Of a stretch of DNA of 38,785 nucleotides, positions 1-6,815 are shown one piece after another. Under the pieces are notes generated by a model. That model saw only the letters and a program-made list of their open reading frames with translations, ran no database searches and had not been told where the DNA came from. Source of the stretch: a virus. A program made the translations under genes and the position numbers. The DNA lies in the IMG/VR virus record IMGVR_UViG_3300042864_002261, positions 1 through 38,785 of that record; one strand, written 5' to 3'. The stretch's first letter is position 1. Every line of letters begins with the position of its first letter.

Positions 1-1024
1 CAGCATCATGCATTACTTTATCTTTCTGTTGGTTAGCTAAATCAGTTAAGGCTTTATCGTATTTAGATGAAGTTCTGTGTTTATGTAATTTTTGTGCATA
101 AATCTTAACCACTTCTTCTAAAAATTCCTTTGAACTATTATACTTAAAATTTGGTAAATCGTATGTACCAGTTTTTTCAAGAGTTCTGGCAAACCCTAAG
201 ATCCCATTACAAATTTGTTCCAATGAAAGTTCAGAAACATCTATTCCAGGATGCTCATTTAAATATTCATCAATAACAATTTCTCGTTTTGTTCCAGCAA
301 ATTCATCAACGAATTCGGCAAGATGCAGGATAAATTTAGAAAAATCTCTTGTAATAATTTTTTCCTCAACGTCTTTGCGCATATTAGGTCCAACTAATTC
401 TCCATTTTTAATTTTAGCAACTACTCCACGATCAGTAACTGATACATCTAGTGCATTGCCAAATGATTGATATAGAAATCCTACAACAAAACCTTTTAGT
501 CCTCTAATTGGAGTATATCGAGCTTTTGCCCATTGCGCTGAATAAGTAAAGGTTGGAATAATATCAACTTGAACAGGTCCATCTTTTAAATTAATTACTA
601 ATTTAAGACTACCGTCAGAAATTGCATCGCTCTCTTCTGCATCAATTTCAGGCTGTGGATTTTCTTGAATCCATTTTAACATAAGCTGATTGTACTCTTT
701 CATAGTATCAATTTCAACTCTTCTGGATTGAGGCTCAGTTAGTGGATATTCAACTAAAATATCAACATCACCATATGCTTTTTCTGGATTTTCAGCAAGG
801 TCCTGTTTATAATAAACGCCAGATCCGCCTGGACCAAGAACTTTTAATGGAGCCATTTCTAAAGACTCTGCATATTGATTAAATTTAGAAAAAATATTTT
901 CTAAGACTGACACTGACTCTTCCAATACGGCCGGTGTAATTTTAGTCCCCTGAGTTTTAGTGGTTGCCCAACCTCCCATTTCCTGTATTTTTAAAAATCC
1001 CTGAAAAGATTCAATAATTCTCAC
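1..1024 (-). CDS. Nucleotidyltransferase-like protein with capsid-targeting-like N-terminus (3' end outside window)
   Basis: An open frame of 341 codons runs off the left edge of the window. The start is a GTG at 1024, chosen because it gives the N-terminus MRIIESFQGFLKIQE, which matches the peptide shared by several other proteins here, and because a late-promoter motif lies just upstream. Residues 64-69 (GPGGSG) and 85-88 (GDVD, followed by ILV) look like the GS...DxD signature of the polymerase-beta nucleotidyltransferase fold. VQVDI at about 151-155 could supply the third carboxylate. The substrate is unknown; similar phage proteins are usually annotated only as nucleotidyltransferases. 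It is probably delivered in the capsid (inference). A second protein of this type is encoded at 34698-35501. Fold call moderate, function unknown. Confidence 0.6.
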   Translation of the reverse strand, partial: MRIIESFQGFLKIQEMGGWATTKTQGTKITPAVLEESVSVLENIFSKFNQYAESLEMAPLKVLGPGGSGVYYKQDLAENPEKAYGDVDILVEYPLTEPQSRRVEIDTMKEYNQLMLKWIQENPQPEIDAEESDAISDGSLKLVINLKDGPVQVDIIPTFTYSAQWAKARYTPIRGLKGFVVGFLYQSFGNALDVSVTDRGVVAKIKNGELVGPNMRKDVEEKIITRDFSKFILHLAEFVDEFAGTKREIVIDEYLNEHPGIDVSELSLEQICNGILGFARTLEKTGTYDLPNFKYNSSKEFLEEVVKIYAQKLHKHRTSSKYDKALTDLANQQKDKVMHDA

Positions 1025-1042
1025 AATAAATTGATGATTTTA

Positions 1043-1052
1043 GTTATTTATC
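1043..1052 (-). promoter_or_regulatory. T4-like late promoter motif
   Basis: The minus strand reads GATAAATAAC, ending about 20 nt before the GTG at 1024 and overlapping the stop codon of the upstream gene. It matches the motif repeated before most virion genes in this window and resembles the T4 late promoter TATAAATA. Confidence 0.5.
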
Positions 1053-1601
1053 GAAACCTAGTTTCTTTAGCTCTGCAATTGTTTCCTTGGCACTAGTGTG
1101 TAAAATACCAGTCCCTCCAGCTGCAACCCAGGCATCCAATTTTTTTGGAGTATCATCAATTAAGATATCACCAGGCCCAGTTGCAAATTCAAATTTATTA
1201 CCATAAAAAATTGTTCTTTCTTTACCAGTCCAATCTTCCCTTTTTGTAATATAGGGAAAGTCCCAATTTAAATTTTTCTTTAGCCATTTAGCTTTACCTG
1301 TAATTGACTTTGGATCAAGAGATGGTGATGATAAAATAGTAGGACTGTATTTTTGGATAAAACTCCAAAGATCAATTCCATCTGGCATCCATTCCATATT
1401 TGCCCAAAATGCCTCACCAGCTTTTCCAACAAGTTTCCAACTTGCGTTTTTTGAATTTTCCTTTTGGAATTGTTCAATAGGCATTCCCGCCTCTCTTTCA
1501 AACTGTGAATCCCAATCCGAAAGTACTCCATCCATATCGCAAAAAATTCGCATAGGCTGAACACTCTCAGTAAATAGTGTGTATGGTTTAATGTGCTGCA
1601 T
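1044..1601 (-). CDS. HAD-superfamily 5'(3')-deoxyribonucleotidase-like phosphatase, putatively packaged
   Basis: 185 aa. After a 16-residue leader the protein reads MRIFCDMDGVLSDWD. This is HAD motif I, with nucleophile D22 and acid/base D24, in the form seen in 5'(3')-deoxyribonucleotidases. Near the C-terminus, ILIDDTPKKL is the acidic motif IV. The family dephosphorylates nucleoside monophosphates and could act in nucleotide salvage. The frame stays open up to 1649, but the ATG at 1601 is preferred: it lies 7 nt after the mutM-like stop and yields MQHIKPYTLFTESVQ, which resembles the capsid-targeting-like peptides of other genes here. An internal start at residue 17 (MRIFCD) would give the bare enzyme, so the leader could also be untranslated. 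Family confident, substrate inferred. Confidence 0.8.
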   Translation of the reverse strand: MQHIKPYTLFTESVQPMRIFCDMDGVLSDWDSQFEREAGMPIEQFQKENSKNASWKLVGKAGEAFWANMEWMPDGIDLWSFIQKYSPTILSSPSLDPKSITGKAKWLKKNLNWDFPYITKREDWTGKERTIFYGNKFEFATGPGDILIDDTPKKLDAWVAAGGTGILHTSAKETIAELKKLGFDK

Positions 1602-1608
1602 ATAATAT

Positions 1609-2409
1609 TTATTGTTGTAGACTTGGAACCCAATGTGTAGTTCTGCCATCTGCGGTTTTTTCTCTAATTACAGTATTTCCATGAGGGTCTTCCTTCTTTC
1701 CGTATACCTCAAATTCAAAAACAAAATCACCAGTTTCTCCAGTTACTTGTTGATAATTTCTAATACTTGCTCCACCTTGTAGATAAGATGACCTGCTTAT
1801 TAATTTAGAATAGTCCCATAGTGATTGAATTTCATTATCTGTAAGATCCTTAACTAATCTGTGCGGAGAAATCTTTGTTCGGTATAGCATTTCACATTTG
1901 ATATAGTTTCCAATTCCAGCAAATAATCGCTGATCCATTAGTGCCTCTACAATAGTTTTATTTGGAACCCTTTCAAATGATCTTAACGTATTAAATACAG
2001 TTGCTGTTTGGTCATTTAATGCGTCAACTCCTAAGGTTTTTAATTTTGCATCCAATTCAACTTTAGTTGCAAATTTAAGTGTTCCAAATCTCCTCTGATC
2101 AATGAAAAATAGCTCTAATCCATCATCAAATACTAATTTAATATGAGCATGTGGTTTTTGATATATTGACCAAAACCCGCTCATACCCAGGGTAATCCAG
2201 ATTGACATGCCTGCCTCTAATTCTAACCAGATGAATTTGCCTTTAACTCCGCCTCCAACTACCTCCAGGGGCAGTTCTAGGGCCTCCAGGCCACTTGGTG
2301 GAGTCTTTAGGAAGCGCCCTCCAAGTATTTCAACATTAGTTAATTTCTTATTTATGCAATAATTCCGCAAACCTTCATATACTCGTCTGCACTCTGGTCC
2401 TTCTGGCAT
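1609..2409 (-). CDS. Formamidopyrimidine-DNA glycosylase / endonuclease VIII family (zincless)
   Basis: 266 aa. The start at 2409 gives MPEGPE, the catalytic N-terminus of Fpg/Nei enzymes, in which P2 is the Schiff-base nucleophile and E3 assists. The frame is open further upstream, but those residues would bury Pro2. K58 (in VKGKF) matches the conserved beta-hairpin lysine, and FAGIGNYIKCEMLY is the helix-two-turn-helix. The C-terminus reads VYGKKEDPHGNTVI...GRTTHWVPSLQQ. It aligns with the usual zinc finger, but the four cysteines are absent, as in zincless NEIL1, plant and mimivirus enzymes. It would excise oxidised bases from DNA. It forms a transcription unit with the downstream nucleotidase and nucleotidyltransferase. 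Confidence 0.9.
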   Translation of the reverse strand: MPEGPECRRVYEGLRNYCINKKLTNVEILGGRFLKTPPSGLEALELPLEVVGGGVKGKFIWLELEAGMSIWITLGMSGFWSIYQKPHAHIKLVFDDGLELFFIDQRRFGTLKFATKVELDAKLKTLGVDALNDQTATVFNTLRSFERVPNKTIVEALMDQRLFAGIGNYIKCEMLYRTKISPHRLVKDLTDNEIQSLWDYSKLISRSSYLQGGASIRNYQQVTGETGDFVFEFEVYGKKEDPHGNTVIREKTADGRTTHWVPSLQQ

Positions 2410-2422
2410 ATCTTTCTTTTTT

Positions 2423-2433
2423 GATATTATACC
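2423..2433 (-). promoter_or_regulatory. Promoter-like motif GGTATAATATC
   Basis: The minus strand reads GGTATAATATC about 14-24 nt before the glycosylase ATG. The identical 11-mer occurs at 9607-9617 before another non-structural gene, and related GTATAATA motifs precede several others. I take it as the -10 element of a promoter class distinct from the late motif. Confidence 0.45.
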
Positions 2434-2442
2434 CAATCCGCG

Positions 2443-2454
2443 CAAATAAATAAC
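2443..2454 (+). promoter_or_regulatory. T4-like late promoter motif (plus strand)
   Basis: CAAATAAATAAC on the plus strand, about 22 nt upstream of the ATG at 2476. It shares the ATAAATAA core with the late motif and is divergent from the mutM-like promoter. A perfect 14-bp palindrome (AAATAGATCTATTT, 2459-2472) lies between the motif and the start codon. Confidence 0.5.
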
Positions 2455-2475
2455 TACAAAATAGATCTATTTAAA

Positions 2476-2904
2476 ATGATTTACAATTTCAAAGATTTCG
2501 TTACTAAGGTTGACGAAAACGTAAACTCAGCAGAGTTTTTAAACAAATTTGGCTTGACTGAAGAAGAAGATGCTGCGGCTGCTGATGCTCCAGTTGAAGA
2601 CGATATGCCTAAAGAAGATGAGGCTCCATCTGAAGATGAAGCATTAGAAGCTTTCAAAAAAGAACACCTTGATGTAATGTTCAATGAACTTTCATCTGAT
2701 GATTTCGATTCATTTTACTCTAGCGAATTTAAAGAGTGGAAAGAAATGGAAGATGGTGAAGAAAAAGAAGCTAAGAAAGAAGAAATCCTTAACAAAATCA
2801 AGGATATGTTCCAATTAAGCACTGAAGAAAAAGAAGAGGCTCCAGCTGAAGACGAAGATGCACCAGCTGACGAACCTGCTGCTGAAGAAGCTCCAGAAGC
2901 ATAA
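2476..2904 (+). CDS. Acidic Glu/Asp/Ala-rich protein with capsid-targeting-like N-terminus
   Basis: 142 aa, extremely rich in E, D and A. The first residues, MIYNFKDFVTKVDE, match the peptide shared by the putative packaged proteins. Two acidic low-complexity stretches (about residues 28-55 and 95-142, the latter with repeated APAEDE/AEEAPE units) flank a central helical segment around LDVMFNELSSDDFDSFY. No enzyme motif is visible. A small acidic, low-complexity protein with such a leader would suit a prohead core component or an internal head protein, like the small acidic core proteins of T4, but this is inference from composition. It is first in a plus-strand group of three and has its own late-type promoter. 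Confidence 0.75.
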   Translation: MIYNFKDFVTKVDENVNSAEFLNKFGLTEEEDAAAADAPVEDDMPKEDEAPSEDEALEAFKKEHLDVMFNELSSDDFDSFYSSEFKEWKEMEDGEEKEAKKEEILNKIKDMFQLSTEEKEEAPAEDEDAPADEPAAEEAPEA

Positions 2905-2917
2905 TTAAATTTTTCCT

Positions 2918-3325
2918 ATGAAATCTCAACAAAAAGCAAAGCTTAAAGAAGAGGGTACTAAAATAGTTGAATTTGCAAAAGCAAATAAAAGCAAGTGGCG
3001 CTATATTCTATATGTAATAGGTGGACTATTTGTTCTTTATGGATTAATTTATGTTTTTACTCCAAAGCCTCAAATGCCAGTAGAGTATAAAGCAATAATT
3101 GATTCGTTAACTGTTGCAAATAAAGAGTTAGAAGCAAAACAACTTAAAATTGATAGTTCTATTCAGGTTTATGAAACTGAAGTAAAGGCAATTGATTTTC
3201 AAGTTGACCATATTAAAGAAAAGACTACAATTATTCGTGAATTTTATCATGAACAAAGTGCAGCTGCTTCTGGTTATACTCCAACTCAAGTAGATTCATT
3301 TTTTAAAGCTAGATACAATTATTAA
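2918..3325 (+). CDS. Membrane-anchored coiled-coil protein, possible inner-membrane spanin
   Basis: 135 aa. A basic N-terminus (many K residues in 1-26) is followed by one transmembrane helix (about 29-47, YILYVIGGLFVLYGLIYVF). A long heptad-rich, probably periplasmic region follows (about 60-110), and the protein ends DSFFKARYNY. One N-terminal anchor plus a periplasmic coiled coil is the layout of i-spanins (Rz type), and the next gene has the complementary features. Only 1 nt separates the two genes. The spanin role is inferred from topology and pairing, not from a recognised domain. It could instead be an unrelated membrane protein. Confidence 0.75.
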   Translation: MKSQQKAKLKEEGTKIVEFAKANKSKWRYILYVIGGLFVLYGLIYVFTPKPQMPVEYKAIIDSLTVANKELEAKQLKIDSSIQVYETEVKAIDFQVDHIKEKTTIIREFYHEQSAAASGYTPTQVDSFFKARYNY

Positions 3326-3326
3326 T

Positions 3327-3728
3327 ATGAAGAAGCTAATTTTTATACTTGCGTTATTTCCAGTTTTTGCATTTGCTCAAACTGCTCCACAAGATACAGT
3401 TAAAATTCCAGCTCCTGTTGCAAAACAGATTGTTAAGGATTTAATTGGTGGTGATAGCGCAAAGGCAGAACTTAAACTTGCAAATGAACAACTTGTTTTA
3501 CTTAATCAAAAAATAGTATTAAAGGATAGTATCATTTCAGGACATGTTCAAAAAGGTGTTATGTATGAAGAGCGTATTAAAAATGAGCAATTGAAGTTTG
3601 AAACTCAAGGTTTATGGGTTAAAGATCTTCAAAAGCAAAATAAGAAACTTAAAACTAAATTAACATTCACTAAAATTATTGGTGGAGTTCTAGTTGGTAG
3701 TTTAGGATATCTCTATATTATGAAATAA
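3327..3728 (+). CDS. Exported coiled-coil protein with C-terminal membrane segment, possible spanin partner
   Basis: 133 aa. A classic signal peptide, MKKLIFILALFPVFAFAQ, has a likely signal peptidase I site at AFA-Q. Then come a short Pro/Val segment (DTVKIPAPVAKQIVKDLIGGDSAKAEL), a coiled coil from about 48 to 108, and a C-terminal hydrophobic helix (about 113-131). Similar proteins are common in phages of Bacteroidota. Together with the upstream anchored coiled-coil protein it could bridge the envelope during lysis. No lipobox cysteine is visible, so it is not a lipoprotein-type o-spanin. The gene is last in the plus-strand group and is followed by a strong hairpin terminator. Confidence 0.75.
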   Translation: MKKLIFILALFPVFAFAQTAPQDTVKIPAPVAKQIVKDLIGGDSAKAELKLANEQLVLLNQKIVLKDSIISGHVQKGVMYEERIKNEQLKFETQGLWVKDLQKQNKKLKTKLTFTKIIGGVLVGSLGYLYIMK

Positions 3729-3750
3729 TTCAAACCTTACTAAATTAAAA

Positions 3751-3783
3751 AAGGGACAGCTTTTCAGTTGTCCCTTTCTTTTT
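3751..3783. terminator. Bidirectional intrinsic terminator between convergent genes
   Basis: Stem AAGGGACAGC pairs with GTTGTCCCTT around a TTTTCA loop. A T-rich tail (CTTTTTT) follows on the plus strand and an A-run on the other side serves the minus strand. It lies between the end of the plus-strand group (3728) and the minus-strand gene ending at 3800. Confidence 0.85.
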
Positions 3784-3799
3784 TACATGGCATGCAAGA

Positions 3800-3997
3800 T
3801 TATTCGATAATTCCAAGGATTTTGGATTCTTGAACTGATTCAACAGTCATTGCTGAAATTCCATCTCCAAATCTAGCTCGGATTTTTGCTTCTGCATCAG
3901 ATACAGAGTTAGCACTTACAACATACAATTCTTTAATGAATTTACGTTTACCACTTTCGGTTTCGGTCTCAAATTTGATTCTTACTAAATAATACAT
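3800..3997 (-). CDS. DUF4494-like small protein
   Basis: 65 aa starting MYYLVRIKFETETESGKRK, then YVVSANSVSDAEAKIRARF. This resembles the start of the DUF4494 family of Bacteroidota and their phages (a short beta strand, a charged turn, then a VxDAxSxxEAEARI helix). The function of that family is not known to me. The gene is the last of a run of small minus-strand genes. A late-like motif (TATAAATT, within 4001-4014) precedes it. Confidence 0.7.
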   Translation of the reverse strand: MYYLVRIKFETETESGKRKFIKELYVVSANSVSDAEAKIRARFGDGISAMTVESVQESKILGIIE

Positions 3998-4000
3998 AGC

Positions 4001-4014
4001 TTTTAATTTATAGG
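4001..4014 (-). promoter_or_regulatory. Late-promoter-like motif
   Basis: The minus strand reads CCTATAAATTAAAA immediately upstream of the ATG at 3997. The core TATAAAT is close to the T4 late consensus, but the leader would be very short. Confidence 0.35.
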
Positions 4015-4019
4015 TTATT

Positions 4020-4235
4020 CTACTTTAACATTGATTTAAGTTCTACCAAAACTTCTTCGTTTGTATGACCAGCTCTGACCATTTCATACATTTTATCAAG
4101 CATATCGACTGAAAGACTATCGCCCATTACTGCATCAATTTTTTTAATTGCTACAAATTCACGAGGGCCTGTAAATTTTTCAAGTCGCTCAATAAAATCT
4201 TTTGGATCTGGAATAAAATATTTGTTAAATCCCAT
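4020..4235 (-). CDS. Small protein of unknown function
   Basis: 71 aa, starting MGFNKYFIPDPKDFIERLEKF. I do not recognise the family. It appears mostly helical, with no transmembrane segment, no cysteines and no catalytic motif. The C-terminal half (DMLDKMYEMVRAGHTNEEVLVELKSMLK) reads like a pair of amphipathic helices. It begins 2 nt after the stop of the upstream KTSC gene and is presumably cotranscribed with it. Confidence 0.65.
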   Translation of the reverse strand: MGFNKYFIPDPKDFIERLEKFTGPREFVAIKKIDAVMGDSLSVDMLDKMYEMVRAGHTNEEVLVELKSMLK

Positions 4236-4237
4236 GC

Positions 4238-4453
4238 TTATGATTTAAGGTAATCGTATGTGCCTTTAATATTGGCATTTAAAAATTTACCAAAGGACTC
4301 AGCTTCACACAATTCAGCGTAAACTGATTCTGAAACTCCAACATAGGTATAGGTTGAACCGCTTTTAAATTGAACATATAGTTCGTTTAGGGCAGGGTCG
4401 TAGCCAAATGCATCAATTGTTGATGACGTTACAGAAGTTAATTCTACATTCAT
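4238..4453 (-). CDS. KTSC domain protein
   Basis: 71 aa, essentially a single KTSC domain. STIDAFGYDPALNELYVQF is followed by KSGSTYTYVGVSESVYAEL and a conserved end, SFGKFLNANIKGTY. The domain is widespread in bacteria and phages as a short stand-alone unit or a fusion to RNA-modifying or lysyl-tRNA synthetase-like proteins. Its activity is not established. The minus strand reads TTAGTATATTATC about 20-30 nt upstream, a member of the GTATAATA-type promoter class. Confidence 0.85.
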   Translation of the reverse strand: MNVELTSVTSSTIDAFGYDPALNELYVQFKSGSTYTYVGVSESVYAELCEAESFGKFLNANIKGTYDYLKS

Positions 4454-4479
4454 AGCGATAAGTTTATAGAGATAATATA

Positions 4480-4704
4480 CTAAGAACTCTTAGGTTTTTC
4501 TCTAAAAAATAAAAAATAAAGTCCAAAAAAGAATGCCGATAGGCAATAGAAAATAGCGTCCGTAATCCAATAAGAACCTGTCCATTTCATTACTAGAGCA
4601 AAGAGGGCATCGAATCCAAGAGGGTTGAAGAATGTCGCCAGGATCAGGATCCATGTCCCCGTTAGCCTCTTCCGATTGTGTTTTAATTTGGCGAATACTG
4701 TCAC
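4480..4704 (-). CDS. Small two-helix membrane protein
   Basis: 74 aa from a GTG at 4704. It has two hydrophobic helices (about 16-38 and 45-67) separated by a short WTGSYW turn, with basic residues at both ends (KLKHNRKR and REKPKSS). An overlapping frame (4502-4711) starts with ATG but encodes a composition-poor sequence, so this frame is preferred. Size and topology would fit a holin or another small membrane effector, but nothing specific supports that. Start codon uncertain. Confidence 0.55.
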   Translation of the reverse strand: MTVFAKLKHNRKRLTGTWILILATFFNPLGFDALFALVMKWTGSYWITDAIFYCLSAFFFGLYFLFFREKPKSS

Positions 4705-4777
4705 TTTCCATGGTGTTAGGTATTTTCTCAGTAGAGAAAAGGATTAATTGAATAAACTGAGGATTTGTAAAAATCTT

Positions 4778-4790
4778 AATTATTTATTAC
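4778..4790 (-). promoter_or_regulatory. T4-like late promoter motif
   Basis: The minus strand reads GGTAATAAATAAT at the end of the zinc-ribbon gene, about 75 nt upstream of the membrane-protein start at 4704. The core matches the late motif but the leader is longer than at the other sites. Confidence 0.35.
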
Positions 4791-5014
4791 CACTTAGGTT
4801 CTTCTAATGGACAAGACTCCCCTTTAGTTGCAGTCTTTGCAAAAATATAGCAGCCGCATTCTCCGCACTGTCCACTGGCTCCAAGAAATTTATCACACTC
4901 ATAACAAATAGAAAGTCGTTCATTACGAATATCATCTCCAACAAATAGCTCGTCAAAGATTCCCTTAATTTGGGTCCTAACTTCTTTAGATTTACAGTTC
5001 TTGCAATCGCTCAT
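4787..5014 (-). CDS. Small cysteine-rich zinc-ribbon protein (DUF6171-like)
   Basis: 75 aa from the ATG at 5014; a TTG two codons earlier is less likely. The cysteines are arranged as CKNC, then CYEC, then CGECGC, and finally CPLEEPKW. That is the pattern of small phage and bacterial zinc-binding proteins with a terminal CPLxxW, similar to DUF6171. It probably binds two zinc ions structurally; the role is unknown. The start overlaps the 3' end of the UvsE gene by 23 nt, suggesting coupled translation. Confidence 0.7.
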   Translation of the reverse strand: MSDCKNCKSKEVRTQIKGIFDELFVGDDIRNERLSICYECDKFLGASGQCGECGCYIFAKTATKGESCPLEEPKW

Positions 5015-5951
5015 GTTCAAGTTGAATATAATTTTCTAATAGAGTATTATACTGCTCACGATACTTTAGAACAGCCAAGTCTTTGGCTTTTGCCTCAACC
5101 TCAATATCTAGAGTCAATCCATATGGATTAATTTTTTCATAGATATAATCAGCATGGGATCTAGCAATAACTGACGAATCTTCAAATGTTTTCTTTGAAC
5201 TAGAATAGTGAGTTAGTGGAGTACAAGACCAAGTAGATGCAGCAAGTTTTAGTGCAGCTTCTTCGGTTAGTCCACTTGTATTAAATCGATGATGATGGAA
5301 ATCAAATGTAATTGGAGTTCCAATACGAGCAGTAACTAAGTCAAATAGATCTTGAACTGAATATTGAGTAGCCTTATCATCATTTTCGACAACAAGGCGG
5401 CTTTGCGCAGAGCTGCTAAGTAGACTAAAATTTTGGCAAAAGCGGTCGGCCGCTGCTTCCTTGTCACCATAGGTTCCACCTACATGGATATTGATTGGAA
5501 ATTGATGAGTAATTGGTAAACCCATAAGATCCATAATTTCTGCATGCTGATTTAAATCTTTGACAGTTTTTGTAACAACGCTTGGATTTGGCGAAGGTAA
5601 AACGTCGAATTGACCAGGGTGCATCGATAACCTGATATTATTAGCTAGTACAAAAGCACCGATTGCTTGCATATCTGGTAAAATTTCCTTGAAATTTGGA
5701 AGTTCTTGAATTTTGTATTCTGACATCCATGGAAAAACGTCGCTTGACATACGATAAACATATATGTCATTTGCTAAGTTCCATTCTAAGATAGTTAGAA
5801 TATCCTTGATATTTTGATGGGCCAACTCGCCACAATATTGCACACCCTTTTGCTGAAAGGTTTTTTTAATCATTCCACGATTTGCAGTAACTTTTCTATC
5901 TAGTGATAGGTTAATGCAGCAATATCCAAGGCGAGTTGTTTCATTTATCAT
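4992..5951 (-). CDS. uvsE: UV damage endonuclease (UvsE/UVDE family)
   Basis: 319 aa, the usual length of the family. The N-terminus RLGYCCINLSL and the blocks YRMSSDVFPW, RLSMHPGQFDVLPSPN, INIHVGGTYGDKEAA, LVVENDDKATQYS and TFDFHHHRFN match the TIM-barrel UVDE enzymes with their metal-binding His/Glu/Asp residues. These enzymes nick DNA 5' to UV photoproducts and start alternative excision repair. In this phage it could repair its own genome, replacing the T4 strategy of a DenV glycosylase. It sits in a repair and metabolism block with a DnaQ-type exonuclease and ligase. An AGTATATTAG motif lies directly upstream. Confidence 0.93.
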   Translation of the reverse strand: MINETTRLGYCCINLSLDRKVTANRGMIKKTFQQKGVQYCGELAHQNIKDILTILEWNLANDIYVYRMSSDVFPWMSEYKIQELPNFKEILPDMQAIGAFVLANNIRLSMHPGQFDVLPSPNPSVVTKTVKDLNQHAEIMDLMGLPITHQFPINIHVGGTYGDKEAAADRFCQNFSLLSSSAQSRLVVENDDKATQYSVQDLFDLVTARIGTPITFDFHHHRFNTSGLTEEAALKLAASTWSCTPLTHYSSSKKTFEDSSVIARSHADYIYEKINPYGLTLDIEVEAKAKDLAVLKYREQYNTLLENYIQLEHERLQEL

Positions 5952-5963
5952 ATAACTAATATA

Positions 5964-6182
5964 CTAAAGATTCTTCATTTTTGTGAGCTCTTCACACTTT
6001 TCAAATTCTTCTTGACCCTCAAAGTAGTTTATCATTTCTACTATAAGATCAGCCTTTTCCTTTTCATCAAATGGAATATCATCTGGCCAAGTAAAATTAT
6101 TAGATAGAAGGTGTTTATACATTTCTTCTATCATATCAATATACATGCTTTCTAGAGCAGCTTTATAATCAATTACTCGCAT
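5964..6182 (-). CDS. Small acidic helical protein of unknown function
   Basis: 72 aa from the ATG at 6182 (MRVIDYKAALESMYIDMIEEMYKHL), chosen over an upstream start because it overlaps the exonuclease gene by only 14 nt. The C-terminus FEGQEEFEKCEELTKMKNL resembles the end of the 87-aa protein at 28459-28722 (FEKIEDYEMCQTCVSLIEEI). That kind of tail recurs in small phage proteins of unknown role. No motif indicates function. Confidence 0.6.
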   Translation of the reverse strand: MRVIDYKAALESMYIDMIEEMYKHLLSNNFTWPDDIPFDEKEKADLIVEMINYFEGQEEFEKCEELTKMKNL

Positions 6183-6792
6183 TCTGATAATTATTTGTAG
6201 CTTTACGAATAACTTCAATTACATCAATTGCGTCATCTACTCCATCATGAGTTACATGATTTTCAAGGCCAATTCGCTCTTTACATTTTCCAAGACCAGG
6301 TAAAGACTCATCATTTTTCCAATCGGTAACTAATACAGCTGGATCAATAATACGATTACGAATCTTGATTTTAGTATTCCAAGTTGGAATTAGGGTTTCC
6401 AACCAAACTTTATCGAATGATGCGAAGTTTTTACCTGCTGCATTAATAACAACTCGGTCTCCATCGACTTCACAACCATGAAACTGCAACCAATTCGCAA
6501 ATGCAGTTGCAACCATTTGTGGAGTTAAAATATTATGTTTCTTACGATAATCTCCGCGATCTTCTTTTCGAATCTTATCCATATCGGCAATAATCTTAAT
6601 AAGATTCATATTCATATTAATAGCAAAGGCCGAACCTGTATATTGAGGATGTTCAATTACACAATTAAATTTAGGCAATTCGGAAATTGGCTTAACATCA
6701 TTTGTGTCCTCAATTACTGCACCAATCTGTAGGATCTGACATGTTTGTGGATCCAGTCCAGTGGTTTCTAAATCAATTGATACGTATTTCAT
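6169..6792 (-). CDS. DnaQ-like DEDDh 3'-5' exonuclease
   Basis: 207 aa. Exo I is SIDLETTGLD with D7 and E9, and exo III is HDGVDDAIDVIEV with H182 and D187, the DEDDh pattern. FASFDKVW in between may supply the remaining Asp. The fold is that of the DNA polymerase III epsilon proofreading subunit and related RNase T/oligoribonuclease enzymes. A free-standing phage copy could act in proofreading, host nucleic acid turnover or end processing; sequence alone does not decide. It is followed by a small unknown gene and uvsE in the same direction. Confidence 0.88.
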   Translation of the reverse strand: MKYVSIDLETTGLDPQTCQILQIGAVIEDTNDVKPISELPKFNCVIEHPQYTGSAFAINMNMNLIKIIADMDKIRKEDRGDYRKKHNILTPQMVATAFANWLQFHGCEVDGDRVVINAAGKNFASFDKVWLETLIPTWNTKIKIRNRIIDPAVLVTDWKNDESLPGLGKCKERIGLENHVTHDGVDDAIDVIEVIRKATNNYQNASN

Positions 6793-6815
6793 TTCTTAAA
6801 TTTTATTATAATATA

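Noticed and set aside
1280-1633. 117-codon frame antiparallel in phase to the nucleotidase gene
   Set aside because: Same strand, alternative frame of a gene with clear HAD motifs; no motif of its own.
4502-4711. 69-codon frame MESDSIRQIK overlapping the two-helix membrane protein
   Set aside because: Although it has an ATG start, its composition is less protein-like. The other frame encodes two clear membrane helices with basic flanks.
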